Source: Burkholderia sp052045245 (GTDB lineage Bacteria; Pseudomonadota; Gammaproteobacteria; Burkholderiales; Burkholderiaceae). From it: DNA of 64,000 nt. Both the position numbers and the translations under genes were made by a program. Location of the stretch: assembly GCF_052045245.1 (NCBI RefSeq), contig NZ_JBQEON010000018.1, forward strand, positions 75,488 through 139,487, read 5' to 3'. Positions 34,798 through 43,899 of this stretch are shown piece after piece (the first letter of the stretch is position 1; the number at the start of each line of letters is the position of its first letter). The notes beneath the pieces were generated by a model. That model did not search any database, was not told the origin of the DNA, and saw nothing but the letters and a program-made list of their open reading frames with translations.

Positions 34798-35574
34798 GGG
34801 TCGGCGCCAAGCCGCCGACGATCCTCGTTTGCGCGGCGAGGTCGCGGAATCGCGATAAAGCGCGAAATCCCGATGGCTGCCGTCGACACGACGACATCCC
34901 GCCTATCGGACATCGCGCTACACAGGCAACGCTGCGAATGCACTTGCAGGCGGATCGCGCATGCGACGCCACCCGAACACGCGCCCGGTATCGCAAGCTC
35001 CACGTGACGCGGGATCGAGAACCACCGAAATCCGCGTCCCGTCATCGCACCGGCCCCTATTCAACCGCGGTCGCCCAGCTCATCACGGAAAAGGAGTGAC
35101 GATCAGCACGTCGTAATGCGCGGCCCCGTCACGAAGCGCATTAACGACGAGACGTATGGTTATCCAATAAATTTTCCGAAAGACCTGGTACATGTCGGCA
35201 TTGCTCATGCATAGGTGACACTGAGAAGTCCTACCGAGGACCTATCCGAGATTTCGTGTGCCAGGCTTACGATGAGCGTTAAAGTCCGTCGATATGCCGA
35301 TGAAGAAGAGCAAACGATCACGTCCCAAGCTCGTCCCGAGTCATTTCGCCGCACGGTGGTGAACGAGTCCGTCGATAGCGCCGAATTTCGTCACCCATAG
35401 ACGCGCGATCTCCCGTTACCGATTCACCACGACAATGCCTGCGAGGCTGATGGATCAAGCATCACAGGGCTGAATGCCGCCCAGCAATCGCCAAAATGAG
35501 CAGCGCAACCGAAGCCACACGAGACGCACCACCCCGGACGCGAGCCAGATCAGCTTCGTTGAGGACAGGGATTT

Positions 35575-35601
35575 AATAATGTACTGTGAATGCATGTTAT
35601 T
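35575..35601. promoter_or_regulatory. Candidate NsrR operator
   Basis: An imperfect dyad has outer arms AATAA and TTATT around ATGTACTGTGAATGCAT, resembling the AT-rich palindromes bound by NsrR. It lies about 75 nt above the nsrR start, consistent with autoregulation. The match is by eye and weak. Confidence 0.35.
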
Positions 35602-35676
35602 TGTTCCCAGGTAAGGACCACTGGCCCGCGCGAGCGAATCTTGGCCGCCCGGGCTGCCTGGGGGGATGGAACGGCC

Positions 35677-36195
35677 ATGCACCTGACTGTCTACACCGAC
35701 TACTCGCTTCGGGTAATGATGTATCTCGCTTTGAGGTATCCGGACGGTAGCGTTGCAACCATCGACGAAATTGCGAAAGCCTACCGGATCTCGCGCAATC
35801 ATCTTACGAAGATCGTCCACGAGTTGAGCCTGTCCGGGCTTATCGAGACGACACGTGGCCGGGCCGGTGGCGCTCGCCTGGTGCGCGCACCCGAGCACAT
35901 CTCGCTCGGCGAGATCGTGCGTTTTGCCGAGAAGGATTTCACTGTCGTTCGATGCCATGACATAACCGCCCCGCATGACTGCGCGATCTTCCCAGCGTGC
36001 AATCTCCGGCACCGGTTGTATCGGGCAATGAATGCCTTTCTTCGTGAACTCGACACGATGACATTGCAGGAGGCCATAGCAGCGCCCACCGCAACGGGAT
36101 CTGCACTGGATTTGGCTACCCATCACGAGCGGGTGCCTGTGGCCGTGTCGCGGCCGACTGGCCGTACAAGTCACCGTTCAGGAATCCGAAAGTGA
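35677..36195 (+). CDS. nsrR: Rrf2-family nitric oxide-sensing repressor NsrR
   Basis: A 172-aa Rrf2 protein. The N-terminal winged helix (MHLTVYTDYSLRVMMYLALR, then helix-turn-helix ATIDEIAKAYRISRNHLTKI) is characteristic. Three Cys at 93, 102 and 108 would bind an Fe-S cluster that reacts with NO. NsrR represses NO detoxification genes. The ATG follows a GGGGGA ribosome binding site. Immediately downstream is a remnant of nnrS, a usual NsrR target. Confidence 0.88.
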   Translation: MHLTVYTDYSLRVMMYLALRYPDGSVATIDEIAKAYRISRNHLTKIVHELSLSGLIETTRGRAGGARLVRAPEHISLGEIVRFAEKDFTVVRCHDITAPHDCAIFPACNLRHRLYRAMNAFLRELDTMTLQEAIAAPTATGSALDLATHHERVPVAVSRPTGRTSHRSGIRK

Positions 36196-36197
36196 AA

Positions 36198-36341
36198 ATG
36201 CATCTGCCGCACCTGTCGTCGTCCGAGTCTCCGGCGTCGGAACTGCCCGTCCTGAGACTCGGCGTCCGGCCGTTCTACCTGGGAGGCGCGCTGTTCGGCG
36301 TGCTTGCCATGGTCACCCGACGCTCCCTTACGCCCCAGTGA
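36198..36341 (+). pseudogene. nnrS: nnrS 5' remnant
   Basis: Forty-seven codons after the nsrR stop begin like NnrS: after a Ser-rich lead, LPVLRLGVRPFYLGGALFGV matches the typical first membrane segment of this heme/copper membrane protein of NO metabolism. The frame then ends within about ten residues at a TGA at 36339-36341. A full NnrS has roughly 400 residues and about twelve membrane helices, so more than 1 kb is missing and the fnr gene now begins 17 bases later. Confidence 0.75.
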
Positions 36342-36357
36342 TCAGGAGAAAACGATC

Positions 36358-37245
36358 ATGCGAAATCCAGAGGACGTCCTTCCCGATCGCTCCCGGCAAT
36401 ATATCTTCGACGTGTTCGGCACTGCAGAGCGCTTCAGCGGCCACGAAAGGCAATCGACAGACGCCGCCTGCAAGCACTGTGCGATGGCAGGACTGTGCAC
36501 CGTCAGTGCGATCGACACCTCAGCCCTGGAGCAACTCGACAATGCGGTGCGGTGTATCCGCGCCGTGCGTCGTGGGCATGCTCTGTATCGTCCAGGTGAC
36601 AGCTTCAGGAGCATCTATGCGGTCCGCGCCGGTTCGTTCAAGACCGTCGTCATGCATCGCGACGGGCGCGAACAAGTCACAGGCTTTGGCATCGTGGGCG
36701 ACACGCTTGGCATCGACGGCATTGCCCGTGGAAGTCACAGCTGCGAGGCGATCGCGTTGGAAGACAGCTCGGTGTGCGTCATGCCATTCGATCTGCTCGA
36801 GATGCTGTGCCGGGAAGTAACCGCGATCCAGCGTCACGTACACCAGATGCTGGGCGCCGAAATCGTGCGCGAATCCGCCCTCATGATGCTGCTTGGCACC
36901 ACGACGGCCGAAGAGCGCGTGGCCACTTTTCTCGCCGACCTGTCGCGGCGCTGGCAGACGCGCGGGTACTCCGCAGCAGCATTCACGCTGAAGATGACGC
37001 GCGAGGAAATTGGCAGCTACCTAGGGTTGAAGCTCGAGACGGTCAGCCGGATGTTGTCGAAATTGCAGCGGCGCCGGCTGATCGACGTGCATGGCAAGGA
37101 TCTCCGCATTCTCGATATTGACGGGTTGCAGCGTCTGGCGACCGACGTTGGCTTTTCTCCATTCGAGATTCGACGGGACACTGATAGCCACGCAATGGTC
37201 GCGCTCGAGACTCGCTTTTCAGAAAGTCGGCCTGGAGGACATTGA
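36358..37245 (+). CDS. fnr: FNR-type anaerobic transcription regulator
   Basis: A 295-aa CRP/FNR protein. The N-terminal Cys38-X2-Cys41-X5-Cys47 spacing equals that of E. coli FNR Cys20/23/29, and Cys140 in EDSSVCVMPF is in place of Cys122, so an oxygen-labile [4Fe-4S] cluster is expected. The effector domain spans about 65-180 and the helix-turn-helix is MTREEIGSYLGLKLETVSRM. AGGAGA precedes the ATG. The stop overlaps the next ATG at 37245. About 30 extra residues precede the first Cys compared with E. coli. Confidence 0.9.
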   Translation: MRNPEDVLPDRSRQYIFDVFGTAERFSGHERQSTDAACKHCAMAGLCTVSAIDTSALEQLDNAVRCIRAVRRGHALYRPGDSFRSIYAVRAGSFKTVVMHRDGREQVTGFGIVGDTLGIDGIARGSHSCEAIALEDSSVCVMPFDLLEMLCREVTAIQRHVHQMLGAEIVRESALMMLLGTTTAEERVATFLADLSRRWQTRGYSAAAFTLKMTREEIGSYLGLKLETVSRMLSKLQRRRLIDVHGKDLRILDIDGLQRLATDVGFSPFEIRRDTDSHAMVALETRFSESRPGGH

Positions 37246-37637
37246 TGGAAACCCCCTTTGACGTCGAAGGTGCCGTGTCCCGGCGACTTGACCGCGTTGA
37301 CGACCATTCGGCTCCGGGAGCACAACCTTCAACCCGCACTGCACCGGGAAGTGGTGCGTCATTCCCTTGCATCGCGAATATTCCGGCGTTGACGCCGCAT
37401 GAGATCGCCACGCTCATGCTCGTCGCTCATCGCTCCGAGCAGGTCAGCACCGAATGGCGCGACCTGCTGTCATTGTTGAACCACCATCTGGTATGGATCG
37501 ACAAGTGTCTCAAGTGCCAGGGCAAACCTCGCGTGACACCATTGGGCGAGAATCTCGTTGGCCGACTTCGTCAGACGACGAGCCGGGCACCGAAAGATGC
37601 TTCGTCAAACCTCGATCCCAATCGCGACCATCATTGA
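37245..37637 (+). CDS. Hypothetical protein downstream of fnr
   Basis: A 130-aa protein with GGAGG upstream and its ATG overlapping the fnr stop, so it is translationally coupled to fnr. The core (about 45-95) is ALTPHEIATLMLVAHRSEQV followed by a His/Asp/Cys segment HHLVWIDKCLKCQG. This contains Cys-X2-Cys and could bind metal. The ends are disordered. No family recognised. Confidence 0.6.
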   Translation: METPFDVEGAVSRRLDRVDDHSAPGAQPSTRTAPGSGASFPCIANIPALTPHEIATLMLVAHRSEQVSTEWRDLLSLLNHHLVWIDKCLKCQGKPRVTPLGENLVGRLRQTTSRAPKDASSNLDPNRDHH

Positions 37638-37645
37638 GGCCTATC

Positions 37646-37828
37646 ATGCAAATTTCTTATGAAGCAGAGCGCGCGGCCGGTCAGCGCGCCGATCACCTCG
37701 AGGCGCTGATCGACGAGGCTGGGGCGGAAAGCTTTCCGGCAAGCGATCCTCCTGCCGTCCACCCGGAACCCCGGCCAGTCACGACGACTGTGACGACCGT
37801 TATCGACTCGGCAGAAGATCCGTCATAG
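37646..37828 (+). CDS. Short hypothetical protein with ESFPASDPPAV motif
   Basis: A 60-aa acidic protein whose ESFPASDPPAV segment (residues 29-39) is found in many short proteobacterial proteins of unknown function. The N-terminal helix is charged and the C-terminus Thr/Val-rich. It lies eight bases after the previous gene, in the fnr operon. Confidence 0.65.
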   Translation: MQISYEAERAAGQRADHLEALIDEAGAESFPASDPPAVHPEPRPVTTTVTTVIDSAEDPS

Positions 37829-37891
37829 ATCGCTTGTTGAAGGCGGGATCAGTCCAGTTGGCGACTGACCTGCCTTCACATCTCGGGCTCT

Positions 37892-38467
37892 CTACAGGTC
37901 GTCTTCCCGGCATCCGCAATTGGCTTCGTTGGCAATCACGCGGTGCAATTGTACGAAGCGTTCATGTACCGGCGTTTGAAAAAGCGGGTCTGCCGACCGA
38001 TGTGGGCTTGCCTGCAGAATTGAGGACCAGTCGTCGGAATCCAGATCACGCGTCGCGACGGGAAACATCGTGAGTTCCTCGAGCGCCATGTTATGCCGCA
38101 GCCGCTCCGCATACAGCCGGATACGAAATTCCAGCAGCTCTCCGGACATATTTTCATCGCGTATCATCGATTCGAGATCCTGAATCAACTCGTGGCCCTG
38201 ACGGGCCAGCGTTGCGTGCTGCGCCGACAGTTCACTTCCCAATTCGTGGGGCAACACCTTCTTCTCGAGCAGCTTGCCGACAATGCGGTCCTTCAGCGCA
38301 TGGTGGTTCACGTCGGGAAACCGCGTCAGGTAATAGAGCGCATCCACAAGCAGTGCGGCGTTCGCTGCCGCCGGTGCATTGCGCAGCATCGATTGGCGTT
38401 CGAGCAGTCGCACGAGTCGGTCCAAGCGTCGGTGTTCGGCGCTCAGGTTGTCAATGATGCTCGCCAT
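37892..38467 (-). CDS. Hemerythrin-domain protein
   Basis: A 191-aa four-helix protein with the His/Glu pattern of hemerythrin-like domains: SAEHRRLDRL, DVNHHALKD, SAQHATLARQ and RHNMALEELTMFP. This would bind a di-iron centre. Proteins of this type act in oxygen or NO handling and Fe-S repair, which suits the nsrR/fnr neighbourhood. Its start overlaps the end of the AhpD-like gene by 17 bases. Confidence 0.85.
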   Translation of the reverse strand: MASIIDNLSAEHRRLDRLVRLLERQSMLRNAPAAANAALLVDALYYLTRFPDVNHHALKDRIVGKLLEKKVLPHELGSELSAQHATLARQGHELIQDLESMIRDENMSGELLEFRIRLYAERLRHNMALEELTMFPVATRDLDSDDWSSILQASPHRSADPLFQTPVHERFVQLHRVIANEANCGCREDDL

Positions 38468-38804
38468 GCTGCGCCTCGTCCTTCATCACGTCGAGCGCCA
38501 GGGCCGAATGCGCATAGGCTGCACCCGCGCGCATCTCGGCCGCGACCCAGATCGCTTCCATGATCTCGTTCTCCGATGCCCCGGCCTTCAAGGCCTCCTT
38601 TGTGTGACCGCGTATGCAATACGGACACTGCGTCACGTGCGCGACGGCCACGGCGATCAATTGCTTCGTCTTCACCGGCAGTGCGCCGTCCGCGAAAACG
38701 CTGTTGCTGAAAGCCCTGAATGCCGCGAGCGATTCGGGGGCAAGTTCCCTGCGTCGTCTGGCGAGTTCCGCGCCAGGCTGCGGATACATTGAGTTTTCCA
38801 TCAT
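38451..38804 (-). CDS. AhpD-like/carboxymuconolactone decarboxylase-family protein
   Basis: A 117-aa protein with the redox CXXC motif in QCPYCIRGHTKEAL and the helical AhpD core (TKQLIAVAVAHVTQCPYC, then ENEIMEAIWVAAEMRAGAAY). Such proteins are peroxidase-linked disulfide reductases. It is the first gene of a leftward pair with the hemerythrin. The start may be either of two adjacent ATGs, 38804 or 38801, after AGAGGGTGA. Confidence 0.85.
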   Translation of the reverse strand: MMENSMYPQPGAELARRRRELAPESLAAFRAFSNSVFADGALPVKTKQLIAVAVAHVTQCPYCIRGHTKEALKAGASENEIMEAIWVAAEMRAGAAYAHSALALDVMKDEAQHGEHH

Positions 38805-38874
38805 TCACCCTCTGCAAAAACACAGACGTTCGGGGCGACATCGACGTCCTCAATCAGGGCCAACGTGTCGCTGC

Positions 38875-39078
38875 TCACGCCGCCAGAAATGCGTTCCAAG
38901 GACAGCCCGCGCTCACGCCTGCCGGGTTGTGGAACCTGTTCGCAACCATCTCTTGAATTCCAGATACGCAACGATGAAGCGGTGCCGGTACGGATGCGAG
39001 CGCGCGTAATGCCCCCTTGGCGAGAACCGCACGACGGACGTCGATCAATTCCCCCTGTGTTGCCCGTGGCATTGCCAT
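38875..39078 (-). CDS. Small protein after sdhB, unknown
   Basis: A 67-aa frame with a very good ribosome binding site (AAGGAGG seven bases before the ATG at 39078), 29 bases after the sdhB-like stop. It contains two Cys, and it ends with GCPWNAFLAA. It is too short for a membrane anchor and lacks hydrophobic helices. It may be a truncated remnant of a longer operon member or a genuine small protein. Confidence 0.5.
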   Translation of the reverse strand: MAMPRATQGELIDVRRAVLAKGALRALASVPAPLHRCVSGIQEMVANRFHNPAGVSAGCPWNAFLAA

Positions 39079-39107
39079 CGCGGCCTCCTTACGTCGACTT
39101 GCGGCAC

Positions 39108-39815
39108 TCAGATCGTCCGGCGCGCAAGCATGGTCCGAATCTCGGAGATTGCCTTGGCCGGATTCAGCCCTTTGGGGCAGACGTCCGTGCAGTTCAATAT
39201 CGTCCGACACCGGAAAAGACGGTACGGGTCATCAAGATTGTCAAGCCGCTCTCCCGTGCCCTCGTCGCGGGAATCGACCAGAAAGCGATAGGCTTGCAGA
39301 AGCCCGGCAGGACCGACATATTTATCCGGATTCCACCAGTACGACGGGCACGCGCTGGAACAACACGCGCACAAGATGCACTCGTAGAGACCGTCAAGCT
39401 GATCGCGTTCCTCGGGTGACTGACGCCTTTCCCGCTCGGGCGGGGGGGTGTCGTTGATCAGGTATGGCTTGATCGAGTGGTACTGCTTGAAGAACGCGGT
39501 CATGTCCACGATCAGGTCGCGAACGACCGGCAACCCGGGCAGCGGCCGCAGGACCGTATGGCGAGGAAGGTCGTTGAGGTTGGTGATGCAGGCAAGCCCG
39601 TTCTTGCGGTTGATGTTCATCGCATCCGAGCCGCACACGCCTTCACGGCACGAACGCCGAAAGCTTAGCGTTTCGTCCTGTGCCTTGAGCCGGACAAGGA
39701 CATCCAGCAGCATCCGGTCATTGGTGGTTATCTCGATCTCGAACGTTTGCATGTACGGCTTTGCATCGCGGTCAGGATCGTAGCGGAAAATTTCGAAGAT
39801 TCTTGTGTCACTCAC
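39108..39815 (-). CDS. sdhB: Succinate dehydrogenase/fumarate reductase iron-sulfur subunit
   Basis: A 235-aa SdhB-type protein with the [2Fe-2S] Cys cluster (SCREGVCGSDAMNI, GLAC) and the ferredoxin-type clusters CILCACCSSACP and CRTILNCTDVCPKGLNP. The start is a GTG with AGAGGAGG upstream. SdhB transfers electrons between the flavoprotein and quinone, but no sdhA, sdhC or sdhD gene is next to it. Adjacent regions are gene-free or hold only small genes, so this looks like an orphan second copy. Confidence 0.9.
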   Translation of the reverse strand: MSDTRIFEIFRYDPDRDAKPYMQTFEIEITTNDRMLLDVLVRLKAQDETLSFRRSCREGVCGSDAMNINRKNGLACITNLNDLPRHTVLRPLPGLPVVRDLIVDMTAFFKQYHSIKPYLINDTPPPERERRQSPEERDQLDGLYECILCACCSSACPSYWWNPDKYVGPAGLLQAYRFLVDSRDEGTGERLDNLDDPYRLFRCRTILNCTDVCPKGLNPAKAISEIRTMLARRTI

Positions 39816-40321
39816 GATGTTCCTCCTCTGTGGAACGAATCTCGTATCGAGCGAGCGTTGTGCCTGACAGAACTCCCCGATGCCGCTCGTGGTCGCGTAT
39901 CCCGAGCGCAGAATTGGAGCACCTGCGGGCTCCAGTCATTGTTTGTGGCGGTCGGACACGTCGATACCGCAAGCCATGGCCGTTGTGCCCCAAACCCGGG
40001 CAATTCACAAATAGGCGTTGATCGCATCCCGCCCAAGCTGCTGCAATCGAATCACTTCATGGGCCATCAGCTCTCACCCTATCGAGATGGCATCGAGCGA
40101 GTTTTGCTCCAGGTCAAGACACATGATTTATGTCACATCATGATATAACCAAGTGGCCACCACGTTGGCGAGAAACAGACCACACCGTTCTCGTGCCCAT
40201 GCTTGCGCGTTCGTATGTGAATCCATCCAGCCGTGTCGGTGCGCCGCAACGAAGTCGTTGCGAGTGCTGCACTCACCCGGCATGGGAAACGCGGCAGGCA
40301 TGATATCGATGGGGAATACGC
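39816..40321. other. Divergent intergenic region between sdhB and the ferredoxin reductase gene
   Basis: No gene is supported. An inverted repeat lies at 40122-40142, and no perfect FNR box (TTGAT-N4-ATCAA) is seen. Confidence 0.5.
40122..40142. promoter_or_regulatory. Inverted repeat, possible operator
   Basis: CATGAT at 40122-40127 is mirrored by ATCATG at 40137-40142 around a 9-base spacer, in an AT-rich patch 180 nt above the reductase start. The ligand and regulator are unknown. Confidence 0.3.
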
Positions 40322-41380
40322 ATGACATCTTCGGAAACATTGCCGATCTCGAATCCTCTGCGAACCGATGTGCTAATCATCGGCGCAGGACCGGTGGGCC
40401 TGTTCGCCGCGTTCGAGGCGGGCGTTCTTGGGCTCTCGTGCCGGATTGTCGATGGGATCGACCGCCCGGGCGGCCAATGCATCGAGCTTTACCCAGACAA
40501 GCCGATCTACGATATCCCTGCGATTCCTTCGTGCACCGCACGAGAACTCGTCAATCGGCTCGTCGAACAATGCCGCCCATTCGATCCCCCGATGCATCTC
40601 GGCGAGCGCATCGAGAAGCTCGAACCACTCGAGGGCGGCCGCTGGCTTGCCAGCACCGACAAGGGGCGTCTGTTCGACGCTGCCGCGATCCTGATTGCCG
40701 CAGGCAACGGCGCATTCGTGCCGCAGCGGCTGGCCCTCGACGAGGCGGCGCTTCTCGAGGGGCGTTGCGTCCATTACGGCATTTCCGATATGCACGCCTT
40801 TACCGGAAAAAGCGTCGTGGTTGCGGGTGGGGGCGACTCCGCGCTCGACTGGGCGCTCGCGCTGCGCTCGGCCGCGAGGCATGTCACGCTCGTTCATCGG
40901 CGCAGCGGCTTCAGCGCGACGGACTCGAGCGTCGCCCGACTACATCAAGCGGTAGCGGCAGGCGAGATGGATTTCGTGGTTGGCACGATTGCCGGACTGA
41001 ATGCACCCGGGGGAATGCTGAAATCGATCGAGATTCGTCAGACCGACGACTCGGTGCGCATCGATGCCGATCAATTGCTCGTGCTGTACGGACTCGTCGC
41101 GGCTCTCGGCTCCATCGCCAACTGGGGGATCGCTGTTCAGGCTGGACGGATCGCCGTCGATACGTCGTACTATGAAAGCTCACGACCTGGCATATTCGCA
41201 GCAGGCGACATCGCAGGCTACCCGAACAAGCAGCGGCTAATCTTATCCGGGTTTCATGAGGCTGCGCTTGCGCTGCGCAAAGCATACATGTATGCGTTCC
41301 CCGACAAGAAGCGTGTGCACGTGCATTCGAGCTACGACGCAAAGCTCGCCGAGCGCGTGTCGAGCGTTCACCCGGGTTGA
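40322..41380 (+). CDS. Ferredoxin-NADP reductase, thioredoxin-reductase type
   Basis: A 352-aa flavoprotein with an N-terminal FAD motif LIIGAGPVGLFAAFEAG, the conserved PGGQCIELYPDKPIYDIPA segment, an NADPH motif VVAGGGDSALDWAL, and the C-terminal FAD segment FAAGDIAGYPNKQRLILSGF. It lacks the CXXC pair of thioredoxin reductase, as expected for this family. It moves electrons between NADPH and ferredoxin or flavodoxin. Confidence 0.92.
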   Translation: MTSSETLPISNPLRTDVLIIGAGPVGLFAAFEAGVLGLSCRIVDGIDRPGGQCIELYPDKPIYDIPAIPSCTARELVNRLVEQCRPFDPPMHLGERIEKLEPLEGGRWLASTDKGRLFDAAAILIAAGNGAFVPQRLALDEAALLEGRCVHYGISDMHAFTGKSVVVAGGGDSALDWALALRSAARHVTLVHRRSGFSATDSSVARLHQAVAAGEMDFVVGTIAGLNAPGGMLKSIEIRQTDDSVRIDADQLLVLYGLVAALGSIANWGIAVQAGRIAVDTSYYESSRPGIFAAGDIAGYPNKQRLILSGFHEAALALRKAYMYAFPDKKRVHVHSSYDAKLAERVSSVHPG

Positions 41381-42121
41381 TGCACCTAGCACGTCACCGC
41401 GCTTTACCGATATGCCAGTGTCGATCGTTCTTCGGTTCGCACGATGCTGGCGGGAAAAAACCGGTCCGAACCCGACGGACCGGTGCAAGCCTCACCTCAT
41501 CGTCGACGCGCAAGGCATCCCGCTCGCGGTCATCGTGACTGCCGCGAATTGCAACGACATCACGCAACGCGATGCGTTGATCAAGGCGATTCCTCCCATT
41601 AGAGGAAAACGCGGACGCCCTCTGCGCAAACCGAAAATTGTTCAGGGCGACCGGGGCTAATCCAGAAGTTCGCACACGATCATTGCGGCGCCGGCGCCCT
41701 CCTGGAGTGCGGATGGAACAATTCGTGGAAATGATTCGTGGTCGGTTGGATTGGCAAGCTCAATGCCTGCTGACGCTTGCCGCAGCTGAGAATCAGTTCG
41801 AGCGCCTCGAGGAACGGAGCTTCGAATTCATTTTCTGGATCCATTTAGATGCGACCGCCGACGGCGATCACAATAAACGTGGCAACCCGGTCGGTCGCCT
41901 TTCAATTGAGACAGAAAGGCGGGAGTGACGTGTGACCAGCTTTACGCCGGTGGCACAGCGAGGTCAGCAATGCTGTGTGGTTGTGCGAGGTCGGGCGAAG
42001 TCGCCACAACCGGTATTCCGATCCGGACGCCGCATAGCTCGGTGGAAGTTCCGCGCCGCTCCCGCGAGAACCACTCATCGTGTGGGGGCAAATGTGGGGG
42101 CAAAATCCGCCCCAAATGGAA
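41381..42121. other. Remnant-rich stretch before tRNA-Pro
   Basis: Apart from the IS5-type transposase fragment at 41441-41660, no intact gene is found. The stretch next to the tRNA, about 41930-42120, is gene-free sequence of the kind left by integrated elements. Confidence 0.5.
41441..41660 (+). mobile_element. IS5-family transposase fragment
   Basis: The translated segment EKTGPNPTDRCKPHLIVDAQ, followed by GIPLAV and IPPIRGKRGRPLRKP, is the central part of IS5-family transposases. The catalytic ends are missing, there is a stop at 41658-41660, and no terminal inverted repeats were seen. It is an inactive relic. Confidence 0.8.
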
Positions 42122-42151
42122 AAGGACTTACGGCTTTCACCGTAAGTCCTT
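42122..42151 (-). terminator. Terminator of tRNA-Pro
   Basis: A perfect 12-bp stem, AAGGACTTACGG at 42122-42133 and its complement at 42140-42151, has a six-base loop. It lies just after the 3' end of the leftward tRNA. Confidence 0.8.
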
Positions 42152-42159
42152 GATTTTCC

Positions 42160-42236
<77 letters not shown>

Positions 42237-42393
42237 AAAGAAGAAAATTATAACAGACAGTTAGCCGATTTAGAACGGGTCGCATGCATTTTGTGAATAT
42301 TCCCCGCCAAATTTTTCAGCGTGGCGTGGCCGAGTCGCTACCGGCAGCGCATGCCACCGCGTCCGCACGTCAACCGTGCGACCGCCTCGTGCA

Positions 42394-43107
42394 TCACCGG
42401 ATGCGCGCGACACAGATCACCGTCAGGCCCGCAACCCGGTTGAACCGGAACATCGGCAACTCGGCCCGGCAGATCAGCTTGAGCAGCCCGTTGACGACCG
42501 GATGATGGCGGCGCAATTGCGAGGCCGGCTCGCGCGGTTGCCGACGCGCCCGCTCGCCCAGTCGCAACGCCGCCGCGAGCGGAAACGTGAAGCCGAAGTA
42601 GTAAGCGCTGCGCTCGATCTCGAGACCCGCGCGACGCGCGACGTCCTCGAGGCCCTCGAGCGTATACCTGCGCTTGTGCTCGAGAAAATCGTCATGCGCG
42701 CTCCACAGGAACTGAAACGCGGGCACCGTGATCAGGAACCGACTGCCCTGCGGCGCGCCCGCGACATATCGGGCAAGCAGCCCGACATCGTCATCGACGT
42801 GCTCGAGCACGTCCATCAGCAACACGAGATCGGCATCGAACCGTTCGACGGCCCGGCGAAAGTGGACGGGCTTGCCGGCCGCCTCCCCATCGGTATCGTC
42901 GGCGTAGCTCGTATCGACGCACCATGCTTCCGTCGCCTGCGTGCGCTCGAGCAGATGCCTGGAGAAGAAACCGGAGCCCGCGCCGACGTCGAGTATCCGG
43001 TTCGGGTCCGATGTGCCCAGGAACCGGCGGATCGCGCTCGCCTTCGACGCGTAGTACCAGTGATCGCCGACATCCGCTCCCAATACGTCGAGTTCCTTCA
43101 GATCCAT
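42394..43107 (-). CDS. Class I SAM-dependent methyltransferase
   Basis: A 237-aa protein with the SAM-binding motif I RILDVGAGSGFFSRHLL, motif II-like DADLVLLMDVLEHVDDDVGL and a hydrophobic segment near 180-195. The pattern is that of UbiG/Methyltransf_23-type enzymes; the substrate is unknown. The start at 43107 is chosen because GGGGGAGG lies five bases before it. Confidence 0.8.
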   Translation of the reverse strand: MDLKELDVLGADVGDHWYYASKASAIRRFLGTSDPNRILDVGAGSGFFSRHLLERTQATEAWCVDTSYADDTDGEAAGKPVHFRRAVERFDADLVLLMDVLEHVDDDVGLLARYVAGAPQGSRFLITVPAFQFLWSAHDDFLEHKRRYTLEGLEDVARRAGLEIERSAYYFGFTFPLAAALRLGERARRQPREPASQLRRHHPVVNGLLKLICRAELPMFRFNRVAGLTVICVARIR

Positions 43108-43440
43108 GACGCCTCCCCCGTGTCGGCCACCATGCATTGATCTTTACAGCCACTGATGCCGATCTTACCGCGCTGCGGCCGCCGAATGTACGGCGACACG
43201 CACGGATCGCACCGGCAACCCGCACACGTCCTGATCGAAAAGGACGATGGCCGTTTCGCTGCGGATCGCTACCGTGCGCTTACCCGGCGCGAACTCGACA
43301 CGCCCGGTGCATCGTCCGGCTGCATGCCGATCGACACGGCACCGCTGCGCTTTGCCGCGCCGCGCGGAAACACCGCCAGCGGTTTCGGTCGCCAACGCGG
43401 TCGCGACCTCCTGCAAACCGTCTCCGACCAAGGTCCGTGC
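43108..43440. other. Intergenic, no feature seen
   Basis: About 330 bases between two divergent genes. No conserved gene, terminator or RNA is recognised. Confidence 0.4.
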
Positions 43441-43899
43441 ATGAACCAGACACACGCAATTCCCCGTCGACATTTTCTCCTGCTGGGCGCCGGCACGCTA
43501 GGCATCGCGTTGGGCAGCGCGTCGCTGCTGTCCGCCTGCGGCGGCGACGCGATCTCGGTCGCGCCCGTCACGACGCCCCGGCTCGCTTCGGCAGCGAACT
43601 TTCGTGACACCGCGGGGCCGGACGGAACGGGCTACGCCACGACGAGCGGCGCAGCGATGAAAAAAGGCGCGCTCTACCGGTCGTCCGCGCTCGCGCTGTC
43701 CGCAGCCGACCTCGCAACGATCGACACGCTCGGCATCACGCAGGTCCGCGATCTGCGCACGACAGCCGAAATCCATACGCAGCCGGACGTACCGCTGGCC
43801 GGCGCCACCCGGCAGAACCTCAACGTGCTCGGCGTGGCCAATCTCGCCCCGCCTCCGACCAGCGGCGCGGCTGCCGTGGCCTTCACCAGGCGACCCTGA
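43441..43899 (+). pseudogene. Truncated tyrosine phosphatase-family exported protein
   Basis: A 152-aa frame with a twin-Arg leader RRHFLLLGAGTLG and a lipobox-like LLSAC. The N-terminal part of the Y_phosphatase3 (tyrosine/serine phosphatase) family follows: ASAANFRDTAG, then KKGALYRSSALALSAADLAT and ITQVRDLRTTAEIH. The frame stops before the catalytic HCXAGKDRTG loop, which is not found downstream in any frame. Full members have about 300 residues or more. It is probably a 5' remnant. Confidence 0.7.

Larger units (their letters stand above)
34704..35676. other. Intergenic region between the small effector gene and nsrR
   Basis: About 970 bases with no gene I can support. It holds the leftward hrpII box at 34774-34797 and a candidate NsrR operator at 35575-35601. 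The part from 35100 to 35600 has mixed base composition and no recognisable remnant. Confidence 0.5.

Noticed and set aside
35215..35400. 61-codon frame in the region before nsrR
   Set aside because: No ribosome binding site, unusual composition and no family.
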